DNA from: a virus
DNA length: 49,374 nt
Reading direction: 5' to 3' (one strand)
IMG/VR virus record: IMGVR_UViG_3300030329_001951
Span: 1-49,374 of that record
A program made the translations under genes and the position numbers. Below, piece after piece: positions 1 through 5,841 of the stretch. The notes below the pieces were generated by a model. The model had not been told where the DNA came from. It worked only from the letters and a program-made list of their open reading frames with translations, and did not search any database. Within the stretch, counting starts at the first letter, position 1, and each line of letters begins with the position of its first letter.

Positions 1-67
1 TTACGGCTAAAACCACCATTCGTTAAGAGGTTAATAACAGTAATCTGATTAATCACCCTCAAGCGTG

Positions 68-95
68 GTCTCTCTCATAAAATTAAGTAGTAACT
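68..95 (+). repeat. Left arm of inverted repeat, unit 1
   Basis: GTCTCTCTCA at 68-77 is the exact reverse complement of 482-491, and GTAGTAACT at 87-95 is the exact reverse complement of 468-476, so the two arms make a two-part stem that encloses the ribbon-helix-helix gene. The core TCTCTCATAAAATTA (71-85) is a near copy (13 of 15) of the cores at 583-597 and 796-810. The arm ends just before the ribosome-binding site of the gene at 111, so its folding could affect that gene's translation. Confidence 0.75.
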
Positions 96-110
96 AAAAA
101 AGGAGATACA

Positions 111-284
111 ATGGCTAAAACAAAGATGCCCAGTACGGGCTACAACATGAAGTCTTTAAAGTTAGGCGAAAAAAGACTTGCTAAGTTCAAGAGAATAGCT
201 AAAGAACAAGATAGAAGCGTAACAGGACAAGTTAGAAGGATTATCAAGAACTATATAGATAACTTTCCAGAAATACTATCCTGA
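111..284 (+). CDS. Ribbon-helix-helix (Arc/CopG-like) DNA-binding protein
   Basis: A 57-residue protein starting at ATG 111 behind AAAAAAGGAGATACA, a strong ribosome-binding site. A short beta strand (KSLKL, about residues 14-18) is followed by a Lys/Arg-rich helix (19-33), a turn, and a second helix ending in VRRIIKNYIDNF (41-52). This is the standard ribbon-helix-helix layout, in which a dimer puts a two-stranded sheet into the DNA major groove. Proteins of this family are usually repressors. It lies inside the inverted repeat 68-95/468-491 and just before the structured non-coding region, so that DNA is a plausible target; this is inference. No operator was identified. The fold call is fairly firm, the target is not known. 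Confidence 0.8.
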   Translation: MAKTKMPSTGYNMKSLKLGEKRLAKFKRIAKEQDRSVTGQVRRIIKNYIDNFPEILS

Positions 285-310
285 TAAGTAATATCTAATT
301 CTTAGTCTAT

Positions 311-316
311 TATAAT
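311..316 (+). promoter_or_regulatory. Consensus -10 box upstream of the structured non-coding region
   Basis: TATAAT matches the sigma70 -10 consensus exactly and lies 26 bases after the stop of the ribbon-helix-helix gene. No good -35 hexamer sits 16-18 bases upstream, so this may be chance in AT-rich DNA. If used, transcription would begin near 322 and the structured region would form the 5' part of the transcript. Confidence 0.35.
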
Positions 317-467
317 GGGCAAGAGACACCTCCACCATGATAGTGACCCAGAGCTGGACAATTCTGGGGCGTGTGATTCTTCTGCGCTGGTGTAAGGAGT
401 AAGACCCTGCTAATTGGCTACGGTCAACAGGCATCCGTCCCCCCGAAGAATATAATAGACTAATTAA

Positions 468-491
468 AGTTACTACAAAATTGAGAGAGAC
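468..491 (+). repeat. Right arm of inverted repeat, unit 1
   Basis: AGTTACTAC (468-476) and TGAGAGAGAC (482-491) pair with 87-95 and 68-77. The stretch 472-489 is identical at 17 of 18 positions to 628-645, the closing arm of unit 2, so the same closing element is used twice. Confidence 0.75.
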
Positions 492-579
492 GGACCACTA
501 TACCCTGAGAATTATAAACCCTGGGTGACACGATTCTCTAAAGCTGAAAATACTAGTTATTAAGGGTTAAGCAAGTGTA

Positions 580-647
580 GTCTCTCTCAAATAATTAAAG
601 CTGGTAACTGGGGCATATTGTTGCCTGACTACCAAATTGAGAGAGCC
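580..647 (+). repeat. Unit 2: nested hairpin with the shared repeat arms
   Basis: CTCTCTCAA (582-590) pairs with TTGAGAGAG (637-645), GGTA (603-606) with TACC (630-633), and GGCA (612-615) with TGCC (622-625), giving one long interrupted hairpin with loop TATTGT. The core TCTCTCAAATAATTA (583-597) recurs exactly at 796-810. The outer arms match unit 1 while the inner stem differs in sequence but still pairs, as expected if the structure is what is kept. Confidence 0.75.
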
Positions 648-673
648 AATAACTGGTCCTGTAAGTCCTAAAT

Positions 674-773
674 ACGCTGAGATACCATTGTAAGCGTCTA
701 TAAAAAGAGGTATCGGAATCACATAGAAGAGCCTCATGGGCAAGTCCCATGGACGAACTATGGGTTTATAGAC
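674..773 (+). ncRNA. Pseudoknot plus nested stems within the structured region
   Basis: ACGCT (674-678) pairs with AGCGT (693-697). GATACC (681-686), which lies in that loop, pairs with GGTATC (709-714) outside it, the arrangement of an H-type pseudoknot. GTCTATAAA (696-704) can pair with TTTATAGAC (765-773) over nine bases and encloses CATAG (722-726)/CTATG (758-762) and the hairpin CATGGG (735-740)/CCCATG (746-751) with loop CAAGT. Two bases (696-697) are claimed by two stems, so one of those stems would be shortened or they would alternate. Confidence 0.55.
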
Positions 774-794
774 AAGGCAAAGGAAAATGTGAGG

Positions 795-897
795 TTCTCT
801 CAAATAATTAGAGTGATGCTATCTAGTCCAAGCTGAGGCATGCCTAAATACGGATATAAGCAAACTGCAAAGGTGGTTCCGTCAAGGTAGTATCACT
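795..897 (+). repeat. Unit 3: third copy of the repeat core with a long stem
   Basis: TCTCTCAAATAATTA at 796-810 is an exact copy of 583-597. It is followed directly by AGTGATGCTA (812-821), which pairs along all ten bases (one G-U) with TAGTATCACT (888-897). The closing TTGAGAGAG arm found in units 1 and 2 is missing; the sequence instead runs into the ribosome-binding site of the gene at 920. Inside are the palindrome AGGCATGCCT (836-845) and a 5-pair stem 850-854/878-882. Confidence 0.65.
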
Positions 898-919
898 TTA
901 TAACTTAAAAGGAGATCAT

Positions 920-1060
920 ATGAATGCATTTAAAACAAACTACGAAATGATTCAGGCACTTGCTGAACAAGTTGATCAATTGCAAAATCAGGTTAATGAC
1001 CTGATAATAACTGTAAATAGAATAAACAAAATGATAATAGAAGGAGATCAAGATGTCTAA
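920..1060 (+). CDS. Small coiled-coil protein, function unknown
   Basis: A 46-residue gene. ATG 920 follows AAAAGGAGATCAT, a strong ribosome-binding site, and the stop overlaps the start of the next gene (1053) by eight bases, whose own AAGGAGATCA lies inside this one; the two are probably co-translated. Hydrophobic residues recur every three to four positions from about residue 8 to 40 (I, L, V, L, V, L, I, V), indicating a single coiled-coil helix. It is the first gene after the structured region and so may be expressed very early. No family recognised. Confidence 0.6.
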   Translation: MNAFKTNYEMIQALAEQVDQLQNQVNDLIITVNRINKMIIEGDQDV

Positions 1061-1322
1061 AATAGTAAATGGTGATGAACTGTTCGAAGAAGGTAAGAAG
1101 AAAGAACTATTTGATAATCTATTTAAGGTTGTATTAGAGTTTATAGAAAAGAATGCTTATAATACAAGCCCTGATGGAGATAGAATAAAACAGATAGAAA
1201 AATTAAAGGAAGAGAATGAAGAATTACGAAATAGACTAACTGAAATGAAAGATTTAGCATATCATGGAGAATCAACTGCTGAACAAGCTAGAGATTATTT
1301 CAGAGATATGGAAGCTATATAA
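1053..1322 (+). CDS. Small acidic coiled-coil protein, function unknown
   Basis: An 89-residue protein with a good ribosome-binding site (AAGGAGATCAAG). The N-terminal half has an amphipathic helix (about residues 9-35). The second half (about 46-66) has a heptad pattern rich in Glu/Lys with leucines (KLKEENEELRNRLTEM), a clear short coiled coil. It overlaps the upstream small coiled-coil gene by eight bases, so partnership between the two is possible but not shown. No family recognised. Confidence 0.65.
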   Translation: MSKIVNGDELFEEGKKKELFDNLFKVVLEFIEKNAYNTSPDGDRIKQIEKLKEENEELRNRLTEMKDLAYHGESTAEQARDYFRDMEAI

Positions 1323-1346
1323 TTCTTGTTAAATTCCAGAAAAATT

Positions 1347-1364
1347 CGTAAGTTTAGGCTTACG
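1347..1364 (+). promoter_or_regulatory. Small hairpin in the leader of the ERF gene
   Basis: CGTAAG (1347-1352) and CTTACG (1359-1364) form a perfect 6-pair stem with loop TTTAGG in the 74-base gap before the ERF gene. It has no U-run, so it is not a normal terminator. A role in mRNA stability or regulation is possible. Confidence 0.4.
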
Positions 1365-1396
1365 ATTTGTCGACATAAAAAGAAGAAGGAGACCTT

Positions 1397-1870
1397 ATGG
1401 AACAATCCGAAATAACAGGTGTCCCTTATAGCGATGAACCAGCCCCAGATACTATTGTATCAGATGAGTGGAAGTCTATTGAAATAGATAAACTTGCTAC
1501 TGCATTGGCTAAGGCTCAGAGCGAAATGAAGGGAGCTACCTCCAAAAGTAAAAACCCATTCTATAATAGTAATTATGCTGATTTACATACTGTAATTGAA
1601 GCCTCTATGCCCTATTTAAATAAATATCTACTGTCCGTAATACAAGGGAATAGATTCTGTACTGTAACAAACGGATTCTATGTAACTACCATGCTATTAC
1701 ATACATCGGGACAGTGGATTAAGAGTGAAATTAGAATGGCTCTTGGTCAGAAAAGAGATGCTCATGCTATAGGCGCAGCTTGTACTTATGGTAGAAGATA
1801 TGGTCTAGCAGCAATGGTAGGCATAGCACAGAAAGACGATGATGGTAATTCATTAGTTAATAATAAATAG
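1397..1870 (+). CDS. erf: ERF-family single-strand annealing protein
   Basis: A 157-residue recombinase of the ERF superfamily, which anneals complementary single strands during phage recombination and genome circularisation or repair. Family marks are NPFYNSNYADL (about 53-63), LHTSGQW (101-107), the signature TYGRRYGL (130-137), and the C-terminal DDDGN (147-151). Length is near the ERF core alone; the long variable C-terminal tail of P22 Erf is absent. ATG 1397 follows AGAAGGAGACCTT. The next gene, ten bases on, is an SSB-like protein, the usual partner: SSB coats the strands that the annealing protein pairs. Confident family call. Confidence 0.9.
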   Translation: MEQSEITGVPYSDEPAPDTIVSDEWKSIEIDKLATALAKAQSEMKGATSKSKNPFYNSNYADLHTVIEASMPYLNKYLLSVIQGNRFCTVTNGFYVTTMLLHTSGQWIKSEIRMALGQKRDAHAIGAACTYGRRYGLAAMVGIAQKDDDGNSLVNNK

Positions 1871-1879
1871 GAGAATAAC

Positions 1880-2446
1880 ATGGCAATAAAAACAATGACT
1901 GGTGCAGAACCAGGACAAAATGCATATGAAAGAGGATGGCATACTGTAACTATATCATCAGCCAAAGAAGGTATTTGGAATGATAGTAAATACATCGATG
2001 TATATTTCGATGGATATCATGAAGCATGTCATCTTAGAATGTATGAACAGTACGATAAAGATACCAATGAAGAGTTTGTAGTAGCTAAGTTGTTTAAATT
2101 GGCTAATGCTGGTATTATTAGTGTTCTAAAGGATCAAACAGGAAATAAACCTGTTATTCAATATGATGATGATCCTGCTGGATTAACTGGTAAGAAGATA
2201 AATGTTCTTATAGTTGATAATCCTAAGAATCCTAAATATGCTAAAGTATGGAATAGAATAGCACCTGTTGCACATGAAGGTGAGCATCTAACATATACTG
2301 AAGATGATGTTAACTATTGGAAGAAGCAAGCTGAGGATTCTCATGCTAAGTTTGGTAATCCAGTAGCATCTAATGGTGCAATTACAGATGATTCTATGCC
2401 AGTAGAACCTACTCAAACTAGGGTTACCGATGAGATGCCCTTCTAA
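1880..2446 (+). CDS. Probable single-stranded-DNA-binding protein with SSB-type C-terminal tail
   Basis: A 188-residue protein with an N-terminal beta-rich domain (about 1-130) that looks like the small phage SSB-like proteins often found beside ERF or RecT genes (DUF669-like). The last residues, DEMPF, resemble the acidic D-D-I-P-F tip of bacterial SSB, which docks partner proteins, and are preceded by a flexible acidic linker (about 150-183). It follows ERF by nine bases with its own site (AGGAGAATAAC). In role it should protect the single strands made by replication and feed them to ERF. The DNA-binding fold itself I infer from tail and context, not from a clear motif. Confidence 0.7.
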   Translation: MAIKTMTGAEPGQNAYERGWHTVTISSAKEGIWNDSKYIDVYFDGYHEACHLRMYEQYDKDTNEEFVVAKLFKLANAGIISVLKDQTGNKPVIQYDDDPAGLTGKKINVLIVDNPKNPKYAKVWNRIAPVAHEGEHLTYTEDDVNYWKKQAEDSHAKFGNPVASNGAITDDSMPVEPTQTRVTDEMPF

Positions 2447-2468
2447 AAGCTGAAAAAAAGCCGAGTTT

Positions 2469-2519
2469 AGGGTTGTATCGAATGTTTATAGCTATGTGTT
2501 ATAGACTAGGTATAACCCT
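2469..2519 (+). promoter_or_regulatory. Two-step hairpin between the SSB-like gene and the next gene
   Basis: AGGGTTGTA (2469-2477) pairs with TATAACCCT (2511-2519), nine pairs with one G-U. Inside, GTTTATAG (2484-2491) pairs with TTATAGAC (2499-2506), eight pairs with two G-U and loop CTATGTG. TTTTCT follows, so it may act as a weak terminator or as a processing/regulatory site between the recombination genes and the primase-helicase gene group. Confidence 0.5.
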
Positions 2520-2542
2520 TTTCTCATTAAAAGGAGATGATA

Positions 2543-2869
2543 ATGTCGTATTACAATACAACAAACTTAGCTGGAACAGAGCTAAAGAAAGAAGAACTAA
2601 AAGCATTGACTCAAAATACTCAAATATTACATGTATTTAGAGGCGATGATACATTAGCTAGAACACCATTTGATGTGCAAGAGATCCTAAAAGATAAGTA
2701 TGATCTTGACTATCCTATTACTAGTATAAGAAGGAGTATTACCAATCTTACAAATGATAACTATCTAGTTAAAACAAGAGCCAAATCTAGAGGTAAATAT
2801 GGTAAGTTTAATTACACCTGGATGACAACTGAAGGTTATGAACAGATTAAACAAAAAATAGGAGACTAA
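2543..2869 (+). CDS. Winged-helix-like DNA-binding protein
   Basis: A 108-residue protein. Of two in-frame ATGs, the one at 2543 is chosen because AAGGAG at 2531-2536 is correctly spaced for it and would overlap an initiator at 2537. It has three predicted helices (FDVQEILKDKYD; ITSIRRSITNLTND) followed by a strand-turn-strand with basic residues (YLVKTRAKSRGKYGKF, about 76-91), the layout of a winged helix with a basic wing. It could be a replication accessory factor or a transcription regulator; its position two genes before the primase-helicase fits either. Function unproven. Confidence 0.55.
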   Translation: MSYYNTTNLAGTELKKEELKALTQNTQILHVFRGDDTLARTPFDVQEILKDKYDLDYPITSIRRSITNLTNDNYLVKTRAKSRGKYGKFNYTWMTTEGYEQIKQKIGD

Positions 2870-2870
2870 C

Positions 2871-3194
2871 ATGGATAAAGCTATGAAAGGTGAAGTAGAG
2901 CTAGATAATAAAAACAAAGGAATAGATCATTTTTCAGTAGATGAAGCAAAAGTAGAAAAAAGATGGACTAAAGTAGCTCAAAGTGTTCTATTAAACAAGA
3001 AGATAGTTAAAGTAGAATACCTTACAAAGAAAGAATGTGAGAACTGGGGATGGGAATATAGACCTGTTGCATTTCAACTTGATGATGGCATGTGGGTAAT
3101 TGCTCAGATGGATGATGAAGGAAATGATGGTGGTGTTTTATATTACACGAATGGTGATGATAAGTTTTCAGATGTAATACCCGTCTTAAGGTGA
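2871..3194 (+). CDS. Hypothetical protein, possible small beta-rich domain
   Basis: 107 residues, starting two bases after the upstream stop with AGGAG in front of ATG 2871. The N-terminus is charged; the second half alternates strands (VAFQLDDGMWVIAQMDDEGN, about 65-84) and contains repeated Asp/Gly turns. I recognise no family. The stop overlaps the GTG start of the next small gene as GTGA, so the two are translationally coupled. Confidence 0.6.
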   Translation: MDKAMKGEVELDNKNKGIDHFSVDEAKVEKRWTKVAQSVLLNKKIVKVEYLTKKECENWGWEYRPVAFQLDDGMWVIAQMDDEGNDGGVLYYTNGDDKFSDVIPVLR

Positions 3195-3352
3195 GACTAA
3201 CTGAATACATGCATTGGTTAACTAGAGATGATATAGGTATGGCTGTTAATCCTAAAAAAGATGATTACTATCATATAAGTATAAGACAAGAGGATAAAAG
3301 AGCTAGATACCTATACCAATGTAACTTAAAAGGAAAGGAGCCAGTGATATGA
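3191..3352 (+). CDS. Small basic protein with GTG start, function unknown
   Basis: A 53-residue open frame that fills the gap before the primase-helicase. GTG 3191 overlaps the previous stop (GTGA), and its stop overlaps the ATG of the primase-helicase gene (ATGA at 3349-3352), so the three genes form a coupled chain. An internal ATG (residue 7) is a possible alternative start. The protein is rich in aromatic and basic residues (DDYYHISIRQEDKRARYLY). The double overlap is the main evidence that it is real. Confidence 0.5.
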   Translation: MRLTEYMHWLTRDDIGMAVNPKKDDYYHISIRQEDKRARYLYQCNLKGKEPVI

Positions 3353-5088
3353 TTAAAGAGTTCGCATTCGGTTTATCAAATAGACATCATTTCGGTGATG
3401 TAAGTGATATGGAGAAATGGGTAGGAATGGCCCAAGATACATTCATGTCACTATGGGACTATGATCAATATGTTATAGACTATGTCAAAAAGAATAAAAC
3501 CTTATCTGCATTTGATGGTGCAATATATATGCCAGATAGATTTATTCTGGATGTGGATGGTAGTAATAGTGAAAATGCCAGGCAAGCTTGTATTGGGCTT
3601 ACTATGTTACTTGATGACATATGTATACCATATGATGTATGGTTCAGTGGTACAGGATTCCACGTAGAAATAGCAGGAGCAGCATTCAGATGGAAACCTT
3701 GTGATGATTTACATCTTAAGGTTAAAGATACATTAAAGAATGCAGGTATATATGAATATGCAGATCCGTCAGTTTCAGATAAAACAAGACTAATCAGAGT
3801 ACCTTATACACTTAATAGCAAGTCTAAGTTATATAAAGTACCTGTAACAATGGCTGAATTAAACGGAAGCATAGACGATATACTTAGGATAGCTAAAGAA
3901 AAGAAGTTTAGACATGCTACTGATTTAAATGCTACTGAACCTGTATTTGATGTTATTAAACGTCAAAAGCCACAAGAAGAAGAGAAGTACCAACCAGTCT
4001 TATTAGGTCGTAATCCTGATCCTGTAAACTATCCCTGTATTCAAACTATGATGGAAGGAGTTAGTCAAGGATCAAGACACCAGATAGCACTAAGAATAGC
4101 AGCACATCTAAGATGGAGATATCCAGAGCATTATGTAAGACTAGTAATGGAAGACTGGAGATCCAGAGTAGATCTTTCTTCACATCCCTTTACTAAAGAA
4201 GAGATGGATAAGTTAGTTACACATACATATGATGGTCACAATGGTAGTGGTGATCGATATGGATGTCAAGACTTCCTTAAAGATAAGTTCTGTGCTAATA
4301 CATGCAAACTGTTTAAAGCTAAGAAAGGTAATAGCTTAATGGATGCTCATTCAATGGAGAAAGAATTGGCTGAGTTTCTAACAAACGATCATAAACCTAT
4401 CAATATAGGTGAGTTATATGGACAAGATTTTCCAGTTTATCCAGGAGAAGTAGTTATCCTTCAAGCTCCTCCAAAGTCTATGAAGACTATGCTTCTCCAA
4501 AACTGGATTAACTCGTTCAAAAAGAATACTTACTTTCTTGAGATGGAGATGTCACCCAGGCAGATATGGTCAAGGTTTGTAATGATTGAAAAGAACTGGA
4601 GTGAAGAAGAGTTAAAAGAACATTACAAGCAATACAATAATGGTATATCTGAAGATTTCAAGTGGCTGACAGTGGACTACAGTAGTTGCTACCCACAAGA
4701 AATACAGAAAAGAATAATGATGCTACCAAGAAAACCTGAGATATTAGTTGTTGATCACATGGGTTTATTTAGAACCAAGAAAGCTGACAACAATATGAAG
4801 GTTGAAGAAGTATCACAATCATTAATGGAAATTGCTGTTCAAAACAATATGATAGTCTTTGCTGTATCTGAGATAACCAAGTCTGCTTTCCATGAAGGCA
4901 TGGATATCACCAGTGCGAGAGGTTCCTTTAGAATTGCATATAATGCCAATAAAGTGTTATCTTTAACACCTTACAGATCTAAAGAAGAGAACATTATAAG
5001 GGGCTTACACCTCACTTGTACTGCAAATAGAGAACGTGAGGGACTTGATGTTAGATTAAACGTAAATGGGGCTAGGATTACATCTTAG
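3349..5088 (+). CDS. Primase-helicase: AEP-type primase fused to RecA/DnaB-type ATPase
   Basis: 579 residues, two parts. The first looks like an archaeo-eukaryotic-type primase: FILDVDG (65-71, metal-binding D-x-D), SGTGFHVEI (100-108, the sG-G-H motif), ADPSVSDKTRLIRVPYTLN (about 138-156, catalytic Asp and nucleotide-binding Arg). A Cys cluster (YGCQ, then CANTC) near 300-320 is a possible zinc site. The second part is a RecA-fold ATPase: phosphate-loop region APPKSMKT (373-380) and Walker B EILVVDH (464-470). The phosphate loop lacks the usual glycines (normally G-x4-G-K-T), which is odd. It should lay primers and unwind at the fork. AAAGGAAAGGAG precedes ATG 3349. No polymerase gene is nearby, so a host polymerase is probably recruited. 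Confidence 0.85.
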   Translation: MIKEFAFGLSNRHHFGDVSDMEKWVGMAQDTFMSLWDYDQYVIDYVKKNKTLSAFDGAIYMPDRFILDVDGSNSENARQACIGLTMLLDDICIPYDVWFSGTGFHVEIAGAAFRWKPCDDLHLKVKDTLKNAGIYEYADPSVSDKTRLIRVPYTLNSKSKLYKVPVTMAELNGSIDDILRIAKEKKFRHATDLNATEPVFDVIKRQKPQEEEKYQPVLLGRNPDPVNYPCIQTMMEGVSQGSRHQIALRIAAHLRWRYPEHYVRLVMEDWRSRVDLSSHPFTKEEMDKLVTHTYDGHNGSGDRYGCQDFLKDKFCANTCKLFKAKKGNSLMDAHSMEKELAEFLTNDHKPINIGELYGQDFPVYPGEVVILQAPPKSMKTMLLQNWINSFKKNTYFLEMEMSPRQIWSRFVMIEKNWSEEELKEHYKQYNNGISEDFKWLTVDYSSCYPQEIQKRIMMLPRKPEILVVDHMGLFRTKKADNNMKVEEVSQSLMEIAVQNNMIVFAVSEITKSAFHEGMDITSARGSFRIAYNANKVLSLTPYRSKEENIIRGLHLTCTANREREGLDVRLNVNGARITS

Positions 5089-5111
5089 CCTCAATTACAA
5101 AGGAGAAACTA

Positions 5112-5447
5112 TTGAAGCCAATTGATGAAATAGAGGTTAGATACCCTAAAACATCCAAAGAGTTTAAAAAGATACAAAGAGAACAATATGAATTATTTGC
5201 TAAGAAGCAACTTGATTATGGACCAGCTAATATAGGTATGGGTAAAACCGAATTAGATAAACGAAAAGATATAGATATAGCTACACTTGGCCTGGTAACC
5301 AGAATGAATGATAAAGTTTCAAGGCTTATGAACCTCATGCTTAATAAAAAAGATCCCAACAATGAATCAATAGAAGATACACTTATTGACCTTGCCAATT
5401 ATGGTATAATGGGACTAATAGTTAGAAGGAAAAAATGGGGTAAATAA
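5112..5447 (+). CDS. Nmad1/DUF1599-like nucleotide-modification-associated protein
   Basis: 111 residues from a TTG start at 5112 with AGGAG ten bases upstream. Family marks are KKQLDYGPANI (31-41), a run with R-x-x-D-K-x-x-R-L (64-72) and ESIEDTLIDLANYGIM (85-100). These match the DUF1599/Nmad1 group, all-helical proteins related to the MazG/dUTPase-type nucleotide hydrolases and found near phage DNA-base-modification genes. It may act on nucleotide pools or modified bases. No other base-modification gene is visible here, so the substrate is open. It couples to the next gene through TAATGA. Confidence 0.7.
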   Translation: MKPIDEIEVRYPKTSKEFKKIQREQYELFAKKQLDYGPANIGMGKTELDKRKDIDIATLGLVTRMNDKVSRLMNLMLNKKDPNNESIEDTLIDLANYGIMGLIVRRKKWGK

Positions 5448-5656
5448 TGAATGAACATATGAAACCAGTTGGAAAAGGTAATTCTATCTGCGATAGCTGC
5501 GGCAAAGTTCATAGAGGTATGTTTTATGAATGGACGGGTATGATTACTAAAAATAACTTAGGTATCATATGTGAGAAATGTGCATTAAAAGAATCATTTG
5601 GAAATAAATATAAACAGAATAGGAGATATAAGAAATGGCTGCAAAGAAAAAAGTAA
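5447..5656 (+). CDS. Small zinc-ribbon-like protein
   Basis: 69 residues with two Cys pairs, CDSC (15-18) and CEKC (42-45), spaced like a zinc ribbon, and a very basic C-terminus (YKQNRRYKKWLQRKK). The start ATG overlaps the stop of the Nmad1-like gene, and its end overlaps the next gene by 22 bases. Probably a nucleic-acid-binding or adaptor protein of the replication module. No named family recognised. Confidence 0.65.
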   Translation: MNEHMKPVGKGNSICDSCGKVHRGMFYEWTGMITKNNLGIICEKCALKESFGNKYKQNRRYKKWLQRKK

Positions 5657-5841
5657 ATAAAGATTCTACCAAACAAGATAAAATGGAATTGAGAATGAAA
5701 GAACTTGAAGATTCTATGTATGCTCTCAAAACATCTACAGCTGATCAGTTAGAGCTGAAGAAGGGTTACAATGAATTATATGATTGGATTCAAAAAGTAG
5801 ATACTTTAGTTGAAAGAATAAAAACAAGGATGGGATTATAA
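5635..5841 (+). CDS. Small coiled-coil protein
   Basis: 68 residues; ATG 5635 lies inside the end of the zinc-protein gene, behind AGGAGATATAAG. It begins with a Lys-rich tail and then forms a long amphipathic helix (about 15-66) with leucine/methionine heptads (MELRMKELEDSMYALK). It ends as TAATG, sharing one base with the next start. Function unknown; one of several short coiled-coil genes in this early module. Confidence 0.6.
   Translation: MAAKKKVNKDSTKQDKMELRMKELEDSMYALKTSTADQLELKKGYNELYDWIQKVDTLVERIKTRMGL

Larger units (their letters stand above)
318..900 (+). ncRNA. Candidate large structured RNA / structured control region
   Basis: The gap from 285 to 919 has no convincing gene, but on paper it folds densely. 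Stems seen directly: ACACC 326-330 with GGTGT 389-393, enclosing CCCAGA 347-352 with TCTGGG 363-368; CCGTC 435-439 with GACGG 489-493; GAGAAT 507-512 with ATTCTC 533-538; a three-step hairpin 582-645; a pseudoknot and multi-step domain 674-773; and a 10-pair stem 812-821/888-897 enclosing ACGGA 850-854 with TCCGT 878-882. The number and length of these stems is far above what nearby coding DNA shows. It could be a large phage RNA of the GOLLD/ROOL kind, a long regulatory leader, or a set of hairpin promoters. I cannot match it to a known family. Exact ends are unknown. Confidence 0.6.

Noticed and set aside
315-395. 26-codon plus-strand frame starting MGKRHLHHDS
   Set aside because: No Shine-Dalgarno, starts inside the TATAAT box and crosses two predicted stems.
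660-780. Group I intron
   Set aside because: The pseudoknot and nested stems first suggested one, but I could not place the conserved core P/Q/R/S elements and no split gene flanks it.
567-803. 78-residue minus-strand frame inside the structured region
   Set aside because: It lies across the hairpins of units 2 and 3, has no ribosome-binding site, and its residues follow from the repeat and stem sequence. Much more likely a by-product of structure.
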